From: Novosphingobium sp.
GTDB lineage: Bacteria > Pseudomonadota > Alphaproteobacteria > Sphingomonadales > Sphingomonadaceae
DNA: 64,000 nucleotides
Direction: 5' to 3'
Assembly: GCF_020852455.1 (NCBI RefSeq)
Contig: NZ_JADZAT010000028.1
Location: 280,325-344,324, forward strand
The notes under the pieces were generated by a model. It saw only the letters and a program-made list of their open reading frames with translations, did not search any database and had not been told where the DNA came from. The position numbers and the translations under genes are program-made. This document shows positions 56,691 through 64,000 of this stretch, piece by piece (position 1 is the stretch's first letter; every line of letters begins with the position of its first letter).

Positions 56691-58048
56691 CCATGCGCCT
56701 GACCCTTGTCCATCCGGCGATCGGACGACGCCCGGGGCAAAGCTATATCCGCTCATGGCAGATGGAGAGCCTGCCGATCGCCGCACTGGCCGGGCTGACC
56801 CCGCCCGATGTCGAGATCGCCTTTTACGACGACCGGATGGAGCCGATCGATTTCGACCGCCCGGCCGATCTGGTCGCGATTCCGGTTGAAACCTACACCG
56901 CCCGGCGCGCCTACCAGATTGCCAGCGAGTTTCGCCGCCGCAAGGTGCCGGTGGTGATGGGCGGGTTCCACGCCACGCTGGCACCCGACGAGGTGGCACG
57001 ATACGCCGAGGCGGTGGTGATCGGCGAGGCCGAAGGGGTCTGGCCGCAAGTGATCGAGGACGCCCGGTCCGGGCGGCTCAAACCGCGCTACCGGGCGGAT
57101 GCCCAGCCCTGTCTGTCGGAAATCCGCTATGACCGCCGGGTCTTCGCCGGCAAGCGCTACCTGCCGATCCGCCTGGTCGAAACCGGTCGCGGCTGCCGCT
57201 TCCCGTGCGAATTCTGCGCGATCCAGAGCTTCTTTGACCGGACCAGCCGGCGGCGGCCGATCGGCGCGCTGATCGAGGAGCTCAAGGCGCTGAAGGACGG
57301 CACCAAGATGTTCTTCTTCGTCGATGACAACTTCGCCGCCGACATTGGCTCAACCGGAGAATTCGCCGACGCAATCGCCCCCCTGGGGATCCGCTGGATC
57401 ACCCAGATGAGCATCAACGCCGCGCACGACGAGGCCTTGCTGGCGCGGCTCAGCAGGGCCGGCTGCGCAGGTGTGCTGATCGGGTTCGAAAGCCTGGATG
57501 AAGCCGTGCTGCGGCAGATGCGCAAGAATTTCAACCGGATGAAGGGCGGATATGGCGATGCCCTGGCCAACCTTCGCCGCGCCAATATCCGGGTCTATGG
57601 CACGTTCGTGTTCGGCTATGGCGAGACCCGGCCCGAAGCCTATCTGGAGGCGGCCGAATTCGCGATCGATCAGGGGTTCTATATCGCCGCCTTCAATCAT
57701 CTGACCCCGTTCCCCGGCACGCCGCTCTATCGCCGGCTGGAGCAGGAAGGGCGGCTGCTGTACGATGCCTGGTGGCTGGATCCGCGCTATCGCTACAACG
57801 ACCTGCCGTTCCGCCCGGACGATGGCGATGCCGCAGCGGTTCGCGAAGGATGCCTGGCGGCCCGGCGGCGGTTCTATGGCCTGCGCAGCATTGTCAAACG
57901 CTTCGCCGACCCGCTCAACCGCGGCGAGCGCGTGCTGGCCCGCAATTTTCTGCCGATCAACTGGATGCACCACGCCGAACTGTCGGTTCGCGACGGATTC
58001 CCGCTGGGCGATCCGGCGTGGCAGGGTGAGTTGCTGGAGGTCGGTTAG
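56687..58048 (+). CDS. B12-binding domain radical SAM protein (second)
   Basis: VVMGGFHATLAPDEVARYAEAVVIGEAEGVWP; CRFPCEFC. Confidence 0.92.
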   Translation: MTMRLTLVHPAIGRRPGQSYIRSWQMESLPIAALAGLTPPDVEIAFYDDRMEPIDFDRPADLVAIPVETYTARRAYQIASEFRRRKVPVVMGGFHATLAPDEVARYAEAVVIGEAEGVWPQVIEDARSGRLKPRYRADAQPCLSEIRYDRRVFAGKRYLPIRLVETGRGCRFPCEFCAIQSFFDRTSRRRPIGALIEELKALKDGTKMFFFVDDNFAADIGSTGEFADAIAPLGIRWITQMSINAAHDEALLARLSRAGCAGVLIGFESLDEAVLRQMRKNFNRMKGGYGDALANLRRANIRVYGTFVFGYGETRPEAYLEAAEFAIDQGFYIAAFNHLTPFPGTPLYRRLEQEGRLLYDAWWLDPRYRYNDLPFRPDDGDAAAVREGCLAARRRFYGLRSIVKRFADPLNRGERVLARNFLPINWMHHAELSVRDGFPLGDPAWQGELLEVG

Positions 58049-58051
58049 ACC

Positions 58052-59134
58052 GTGGCGATAACTTTCGCCGTAGCTGGCCCTGCCGACGAAGCCGATATCC
58101 GGCGCCTGCTGCGCGAAAATCCGCTGGGTGGCGGCTGGGAGATCTCGCTTGAGCGCGAGCCGGACGGGCTTGGCGGACCACATCTGCCCGGCGAGCGGTG
58201 TACGGTGGTGATCGCCCGAGACAGCGCCGATGGCACGGCAGTGGGCCTGTGCGAACGGCTGGTGCGGCCGGCCTGGATCGCAGGCCAGAAGCGCCTGCTG
58301 CCCTATCTTGGCGCCTTGCGGATCGCGCGCAGCCACCGCCACCGGATCGCGATCCTGCGTGGCGGTTTCCAGACGCTGCGCGACCATGCCGAGCGCGCGG
58401 ATGAATGCCCCTTCGCGCTGACTTCGATCGCGGCCGACAATGGCCCGGCCCAACGCCTGCTGACTGCGGGTCTCAAGGGATTTCCGCGCTATCGCCCGAT
58501 CGGCTCGCTGGCGACACTGATGTTCCGCGCAAGGGCATGCCCGGCCGACCCTGACATCTTCGAAGCCGGTCCCGAGGACCTGCCGGAGATCAGCGCCTTT
58601 CTGGCCCGGGAAGGCGCCCGGCGCCAGTTCGCCCCGACCTGGGACGAGATCGCGGGCGAAGGCCTGCCCGGGCTGTCGTTCCTGGCACTGCGCCGCGCCG
58701 GCGCGGTGGTCGGCACGATCGGGGTCTGGGACCAGAGCCAGTGGCGCCAGGTGGTGGTTCGCGGCCTGCCGCCGCTCGCACGCGGGTTGCGCGGCGGTTT
58801 CAATCTGGTCGCCCCGCTGCTGGCCATGCCGGCAATACCGGGGGTGGGCGAACGGATCGAGCAGGCCTTCATGCCCGCACTGGCAGCCAGCGGCGACGAT
58901 CCCGCGCTGGCCCTGCGGCTGGTCCGCGCAGCGCTTTCACAGGCAGCCAGTCGCGGATTGCGGGTCGGCACCCTGGGCCTGCCGGTCGAGCATCCCTGGC
59001 GGGCGGTTCTAAAACGCCGGGTCCGGGCAATCGAATACCTGACCGATCTTTATGCGGTTCATTGGCCCGAAGTCGATCCGCAGTTTGAGCCACGCGAAAT
59101 ACGTCCGGTCTTTCCAGACGTTTCCTTGCTTTAG
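58052..59134 (+). CDS. GNAT-like N-acyltransferase, two-domain
   Basis: ITFAVAGPADEADIRRLLREN...; second half EAGPEDLPEISAFLAREGAR. GTG start. Confidence 0.7.
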   Translation: MAITFAVAGPADEADIRRLLRENPLGGGWEISLEREPDGLGGPHLPGERCTVVIARDSADGTAVGLCERLVRPAWIAGQKRLLPYLGALRIARSHRHRIAILRGGFQTLRDHAERADECPFALTSIAADNGPAQRLLTAGLKGFPRYRPIGSLATLMFRARACPADPDIFEAGPEDLPEISAFLAREGARRQFAPTWDEIAGEGLPGLSFLALRRAGAVVGTIGVWDQSQWRQVVVRGLPPLARGLRGGFNLVAPLLAMPAIPGVGERIEQAFMPALAASGDDPALALRLVRAALSQAASRGLRVGTLGLPVEHPWRAVLKRRVRAIEYLTDLYAVHWPEVDPQFEPREIRPVFPDVSLL

Positions 59135-59194
59135 ATTTGACAGATCGGTGTGGACGATGACTTATTCGATGGGATCATCAAGTTGGAGGGTGGA

Positions 59195-59812
59195 ATGAAA
59201 CGGATCTTGGCTACGGTCGCACTTGTCATGGCCCAACCCCTGCTGGCCCAGGCGCCGGCCGCACCTGTTGCGGCACCAGCGGCGGCGGCTGCACAGGATC
59301 AGGCCCATCAGGAATTGCGCGCAACGAAGGACCGGCTGGTCGCTGCGCTCAATGCCAAGAATGTTGACGCCCTGTTGGCCGAACTTGATGGAGACGTGCG
59401 CCTGACCACGATGGATTCGGTCCTGTCCAGGGGACCCGACGGGGTGAAGGGCTATTACCAGAAGATGATGGTCGGTTCGGCCAAGCTGGTTGAGGACATG
59501 TCGATCAAGGCCGATCCCGATGAACTCTCGATCCTCTATGCCGACAACCGGCTCGCGCTGACCACCGGCACCGCGCTGGTCCACTTCCGTCTCGCCACCG
59601 GCAAGGAAATGGACGTTCCGCTGCGCTGGACCGCAACCAGCGTCAATCGCGACGGCAAGTGGAAGATCGCCTCGGCCCAGTTCGGTGCCGACATGTTCGA
59701 CAACCCGGTGCTCAATGCATCGCAAGGCCTGACCAAGTACCTTGCCGGCGGCGCGGGACTGCTGGGTCTGCTCGCGGGTTGGCTGCTGGGACGGCGCAAG
59801 CGCACCGCATGA
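59195..59812 (+). CDS. SnoaL/DUF4440-like exported protein with C-terminal TM
   Basis: Signal MKRILATVALVMAQPLLAQA; C-terminal GGAGLLGLLAGWLLGRRKRTA. Confidence 0.65.
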   Translation: MKRILATVALVMAQPLLAQAPAAPVAAPAAAAAQDQAHQELRATKDRLVAALNAKNVDALLAELDGDVRLTTMDSVLSRGPDGVKGYYQKMMVGSAKLVEDMSIKADPDELSILYADNRLALTTGTALVHFRLATGKEMDVPLRWTATSVNRDGKWKIASAQFGADMFDNPVLNASQGLTKYLAGGAGLLGLLAGWLLGRRKRTA

Positions 59813-60744
59813 ACGATCTTGGGCCAGTCCTGCCGGCAAACTGGTACCTGCTTGGGCTGGCGCGTGACCTTGCGGCGGGAGCCATCATATCCGGCACTAT
59901 CGGCGATCGTGACCTGGTGCTCTATCGCGGGCGCCAGGGCGGCGCTCCGGTCGCCCTGGCGGCGCATTGTGCGCACATGGGGTGCCATCTTGGTGGCGGT
60001 GTGGTGCAGGGCGAGGCACTGCGCTGTCCGCTGCACTATCGCCTGATCGGGCCGGACGGACGCTTTGCCGGCGGCAAGGACAGGCCGCTGCAGCAGCCCA
60101 GCTATCCGCTCCGTGAATTCATGGGCGGGCTGTTCGTCTATCTTGGCGACCCCGCAACCGCGCCCGATCTCGACCAGTTCGGCATCGCCGGCAATGCGGT
60201 GTGTTATGCCGGCGAACACGACTTTCCGATCCCCTGGCAATGGCTGGTCGCCAACGGGCTCGACATCGAGCACCTCGCCGCTGTCCACGATCGCCAGCTG
60301 CTTGATCCGCCAAGCCTGGAAATCCAGGGCAGCGATCAGCTGACGGTCCGCTATCGCACCCGCCCGCAAAAGGCTGGAATCAGCGACCTGATCATGGCCC
60401 GCCTGGCGAAAGACGGGGTGCACGGGACGATCAGGACCCTGCGCGGCAGCATGATCCTGGTCGAAACCCGGGTCGGCCAGCGCCAGACCTTCATCCTGAT
60501 GTCGTTCTGCCCGCAGGGATCGGGCGGCACCCGGATCAGGGGGCTGGTCGGGGTGCGCGGGCCCGATACCGTGCTGAACCGCATCTACGCCAGAATCGCG
60601 CGGACCTTGTTCAAATCGTTTCTCTACAAGGATCTTGGCGTGCTCGAACGGATCGCATGGCATGGTCCGACGCAGGTTGATGGTCTGGGCGATGAATTCA
60701 TGCAGCAGATCTGCGCCTTCTTCCGCAGCCTTCCACATGCCTGA
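59809..60744 (+). CDS. Rieske [2Fe-2S] aromatic-ring-hydroxylating-type oxygenase
   Basis: CAHMGCHLGGGVVQGEALRCPLHYR (CxH...CxxH); NGLDIEHLAAVHDRQ iron-site-like motif. Confidence 0.88.
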   Translation: MNDLGPVLPANWYLLGLARDLAAGAIISGTIGDRDLVLYRGRQGGAPVALAAHCAHMGCHLGGGVVQGEALRCPLHYRLIGPDGRFAGGKDRPLQQPSYPLREFMGGLFVYLGDPATAPDLDQFGIAGNAVCYAGEHDFPIPWQWLVANGLDIEHLAAVHDRQLLDPPSLEIQGSDQLTVRYRTRPQKAGISDLIMARLAKDGVHGTIRTLRGSMILVETRVGQRQTFILMSFCPQGSGGTRIRGLVGVRGPDTVLNRIYARIARTLFKSFLYKDLGVLERIAWHGPTQVDGLGDEFMQQICAFFRSLPHA

Positions 60745-62347
60745 GCTGGCCGCAGCCGGTCACCAGGCGGACGCGGGCGCCAAGGCCCGCGCGCACCAGA
60801 ACTGGGCGATCCTGGCCGGTGCAGCCACGCTCAACGCTGCGCTGTTGTGGCTTGCCTCGCACGCGTCCTCGGCGCTTGGTCTGATTGCAGCTGCAACGCT
60901 GTTCGCCTTTACAAACAACACGCTGTTTGCGCTGATGCACGAGGCGGTGCACGGCAATTTCGATCCGCGCCAAAGCCGCAACGATCTGGGCGGATCAATC
61001 GCCGCGGCGTTTTTTCCGACCGCATTCACGCTTCAACGCTCCGCCCACTTGACCCATCACCGCAACAATCGCAGCGAGCTGGAGCGGTTCGACTATATCG
61101 GCCCGGATGAGGCAATCCCGCTGAAGACCGCGCAATGGTTCTCGATCCTGACCGGACTCTATTGGGCCGGCATCCCGCTGTTCCTGGTGTTCTACACGCT
61201 GTTTGCCGAGCTGGTCCCGTGGCGCCGGCTGAACGCGGAGCATGGCGGCTTCTCGAAGCAGACCAGCGCGGGTGAATTCCTCGAAAGCCTGATGCGCCTG
61301 CCGCTGCGGCGCGTGCGCGCCGAATTTCTTGCGAGCGTTGCCTTGCAAGCCGCCCTGTTCATCGCTCTCGATCTCAGTCTGGCCGGCTGGGCCGCCTGCT
61401 ATGCAGCTTTCGCACTGGCGTGGAGCTCGCTGCAATATGCCGATCACGCGTTTTCGCGGCTCGACCGGGTCGAGGGCGCGTGGAATCTGGTGGTCGGCGG
61501 GTTCACCCGCCGGATGTTCCTCAACTATCACTGCCACCTTGAACACCACCGCGACCAGGACTGTCCGTGGCAGGCCCTGCCTTCACGCATGCAATCCACC
61601 CGCAACCCTCCGCGCCGGTTCCTTTCGATATTGCTGCTGATGTGGCAGGGGCCACGCCTGCTGCCCGGATCACACCAGGGCGCACCACGCGAACGGCTGC
61701 TGGCACGCTGCGTGATTGCGGCGCACGTGGCAATTTTCGGCGTGGTGTTCAGCCTGGTCTACGGACTCTCGAGCATCGACTTCGTCTCGCGCCAGGTTCG
61801 CTATGATCTTTCCTTGCCGATCGATGCCCTGGCACCGTTCGTGCCCGCCAGTGCCGCCATCTACCTGACGATCACGCCACTGTTGCTGATTGCCGCGCTT
61901 GTGCAGCAGGAACCGAGGCGCACCCTGCCGCTGCTGGGTGCGCTGGTCTTTCAGGTGGTGATTGCCGGCCTGTGCTTCATCCTGTTTCCGGTTGTGCCGC
62001 CAAGCCCGCCGCCGGTGCCAGCGGGCACGATCACCGCACAGCTCTATGCGCTGGCGGATTCGGTCAACCTGATCGGCAACTGCATGCCCTCGCTGCATGT
62101 CGCGCTTGCGCTGTCCTGCGCCTGGGCGGCCGGAAGCATGGTGCGCCCGCTGTGGTCGGCAGTGATCTGGATCTGGGCACTGGCAATCTGTCTTTCGACC
62201 TGGTTGACCTGGCAGCACTGGCTGCTTGATATTGCCGGCGGAGCGCTGCTCGCATGGATCGGCATGGGACTGGTCGGGCCGTGGCTGACCCGTGCGCGTG
62301 ATCGGATCGAGGCCGAGCTTATCGGCCCGGCTGAAGTGTCCGGGTAA
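60737..62347 (+). CDS. Fatty acid desaturase - PAP2/inositolphosphotransferase-like fusion
   Basis: HEAVHGN, HLTHHRNN, HCHLEHH desaturase His boxes, then NCMPSLHVALALSCAW and TWQHWLLDIAGG PAP2-type motifs. Confidence 0.88.
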   Translation: MPELAAAGHQADAGAKARAHQNWAILAGAATLNAALLWLASHASSALGLIAAATLFAFTNNTLFALMHEAVHGNFDPRQSRNDLGGSIAAAFFPTAFTLQRSAHLTHHRNNRSELERFDYIGPDEAIPLKTAQWFSILTGLYWAGIPLFLVFYTLFAELVPWRRLNAEHGGFSKQTSAGEFLESLMRLPLRRVRAEFLASVALQAALFIALDLSLAGWAACYAAFALAWSSLQYADHAFSRLDRVEGAWNLVVGGFTRRMFLNYHCHLEHHRDQDCPWQALPSRMQSTRNPPRRFLSILLLMWQGPRLLPGSHQGAPRERLLARCVIAAHVAIFGVVFSLVYGLSSIDFVSRQVRYDLSLPIDALAPFVPASAAIYLTITPLLLIAALVQQEPRRTLPLLGALVFQVVIAGLCFILFPVVPPSPPPVPAGTITAQLYALADSVNLIGNCMPSLHVALALSCAWAAGSMVRPLWSAVIWIWALAICLSTWLTWQHWLLDIAGGALLAWIGMGLVGPWLTRARDRIEAELIGPAEVSG

Positions 62348-63479
62348 AGAAGTCCACCGCATCGTCACGTACCGTATCGAAATGGCCGGTACAGCAGTGA
62401 TCGCCCCCGGGGATGATCCTCAGGCTGGCTTCGCGCGGGTGGCCAGCCTCCAGCAGCCGTTCCAGCAGCCACTGCTTGTCGGCGGTATCGACAACGCGGT
62501 CACGTTCGCCGTGGAGGATCCGGACATGCGCTGTCATCCGGCCCAGCAGTGCCGGGTCCTCGATGTTGTTCTGGCCCAGCACCGCCGCGACATCGGCATC
62601 GGTTCGCGCCCCGGTGACCTGGCACAGGCGGGTCTTGATCAGGAACGGCAGCTTGGGGAACTTGCGGGTGTGGAGCGGCGCGCCGAGATCAAAGATCGCC
62701 CGCACCCGGGGATCGCCGGACGCCGCGTCGATACACCACATCCCCCCGATGCTGATGCCCAGGAAGCCAACCCGCGATCCGTCAACTCCATCCTCGTTCG
62801 CAGCCGCATCAATCGCGGCATTAAGAAAACGGGGGAAGTCCGCAGTCCAGGCAATCCCATCCAGCATCAGTGCTTCGCCCTGACCCGGGCCATCGCAAAC
62901 CAGCGTTGAAAATCCTGCCGCGTGCAGCGCCAGTTCGGTCGCCAGGTGCTCTTCCTTGCAGCCGTCAATACCGTGGACCAGGATGACCAGCGGGGCCTTG
63001 TGCGACTGGCGGTGCAGATTGGCGTAGGTCACCTGTCCGGCCCATGCGATCCCGATCCGTTTGAACGCGGCGCCGAACGCCAGCGTCTCGGCTTCGAAAT
63101 AATAGTCACGGGCCTTGCGGTAGAGACCGCGACGCTGATCGTTGAGCGGCAGGCACCCCCACTGCGCCATGTGGAACAGGTAGGACAGCTGCCGCAGCTC
63201 CGCCACCAGCGCCGCGGGTTCCAGCTGATCGCGCCGGGCGAGGAATTGCTGTTCCTTGCGTCCGACCACTGCCTGGGCCGTCCCGGCCCAGTTGTCGATC
63301 GTCCCCACTTCGTCGAGGAATTCGAAAATGACCTCCGGTTCAACGCCGGAAGCCAGCCAGCGGTTCCAGAACGGCTGCGTGATCCGCTTGAGCCCGACCA
63401 CCGCCGACAACGACCGGACCGTCTTGCTGAACACATGGTCGAAAAGCGTGTAGGCTTCGGTATCCGAAATATTCTTCAT
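62319..63479 (-). CDS. Alpha/beta hydrolase (FrsA/DUF1100-like)
   Basis: LVILVHGIDGCKEEHLATELALHAAGFSTLVCDGPGQGEA; FLGISIGGMWCIDAA; PGGDHCC. Confidence 0.85.
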   Translation of the reverse strand: MKNISDTEAYTLFDHVFSKTVRSLSAVVGLKRITQPFWNRWLASGVEPEVIFEFLDEVGTIDNWAGTAQAVVGRKEQQFLARRDQLEPAALVAELRQLSYLFHMAQWGCLPLNDQRRGLYRKARDYYFEAETLAFGAAFKRIGIAWAGQVTYANLHRQSHKAPLVILVHGIDGCKEEHLATELALHAAGFSTLVCDGPGQGEALMLDGIAWTADFPRFLNAAIDAAANEDGVDGSRVGFLGISIGGMWCIDAASGDPRVRAIFDLGAPLHTRKFPKLPFLIKTRLCQVTGARTDADVAAVLGQNNIEDPALLGRMTAHVRILHGERDRVVDTADKQWLLERLLEAGHPREASLRIIPGGDHCCTGHFDTVRDDAVDFFTRTLQPGR

Positions 63480-63562
63480 GACCGGATCATTGCAGCAAAT
63501 CCGGCCCGGTTCAAACGAAGCGCGGCCGGACCTGCACAGGTCCAGGGGTTTTCGGGATGTCG

Positions 63563-63620
63563 TGGGAGGGTGAAGGGAATCGAACCCTCGTCGTAAGCTT
63601 GGGAAGCTTACAGGTCTAAA
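63563..63620 (-). tRNA. tRNA 3'-half fragment (anticodon arm to CCA; no matching 5' acceptor strand)
   Basis: Minus: GTAAGCTTCCCAAGCTTACGACGAGGGTTCGATTCCCTTCACCCTCCCA; no AGGGTGA/GAGGGTG upstream. Confidence 0.6.
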
Positions 63621-63729
63621 TCGGTAACCGTTGTAAATCCTGCGAAAACTCGGTTCGAACAACGCGATTTTACAATTCGTTTTTGCACTTGCTTGGCGAA
63701 ACGCCGTCGGTCTGGCCAGGGGTAAAGAA

Positions 63730-63803
63730 TGGAGCGGGTAAGGGGAATCGAACCCCTCTAGCCAGCTTGGGAAGCTGGTGCATTACCACTATGCTATACC
63801 CGC
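63730..63803 (-). tRNA. tRNA-Gly(CCC)
   Basis: Minus: GCGGGTATAGCATAGTGGTAATGCACCAGCTTCCCAAGCTGGCTAGAGGGGTTCGATTCCCCTTACCCGCTCCA; full cloverleaf, CCA encoded. Confidence 0.95.
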
Positions 63804-63936
63804 TTAGGCAGCCGTGGCTTGGGGCGCCCTTCACAACATTGCGCGAGATTCGTCAATCGATTTGGCAGGATGATTGACGTGCTCCCCTGAAATGTGACCG
63901 CTTTTTGGTAGAGTCTGACGCAAGGAGTCGGACGAT

Positions 63937-64000
63937 ATGAAGCGAAGCAGGTTCAACGAAGAGCAGATCATTGCGATTTTGAAGGAGCAGGAAGCGGGCA
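63937..64000 (+). mobile_element. IS3-family transposase orfA (truncated by the window end)
   Basis: MKRSRFNEEQIIAILKEQEAG is the typical IS3 OrfA N-terminus. Confidence 0.85.

Noticed and set aside
63563-63640. A second complete tRNA gene
   Set aside because: No 5' acceptor strand or credible D-arm could be found; kept only as a fragment.

Overview
A ~64 kb GC-rich alphaproteobacterial window. Gene content and repeats look like a sphingomonad; this is inferred, as no search was possible. It holds about 65 credible protein genes, one complete tRNA-Gly(CCC), one tRNA 3'-fragment and the truncated start of an IS3-type transposase at the right edge. Housekeeping genes include tldD, nadB, ppk2, nrdA/nrdB, wecB/wecC and dcd. 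Metabolic genes include a CYP153-like P450, an acyl-CoA dehydrogenase, and a TetR/VOC/FAH/FAD-hydroxylase cluster. The most striking region is ~37.3-53 kb: an orphan response regulator, a membrane Fe-S/FAD oxidoreductase, a His-rich membrane protein, a 24-CXXCH cytochrome, a giant 49-CXXCH (+1 CX3CH) cytochrome, an outer-membrane beta-barrel protein and cytochrome c maturation genes (ccmI, ccmF, ccmG, ccmH). This looks like a porin-multiheme-cytochrome electron conduit. It runs into a tightly packed + strand operon (~53.1-62.3 kb) of GH3-type ligase, two B12 radical-SAM enzymes, GNATs, a Rieske oxygenase and a desaturase-PAP2 fusion, which looks like an undescribed lipid or metabolite pathway. 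Non-coding highlights: two copies, mutually inverted, of a 107-nt two-hairpin element whose stems show compensatory changes; REP-like palindromes that supply the end of a DUF559 gene and the Shine-Dalgarno of nadB; and several clean operator-like palindromes.
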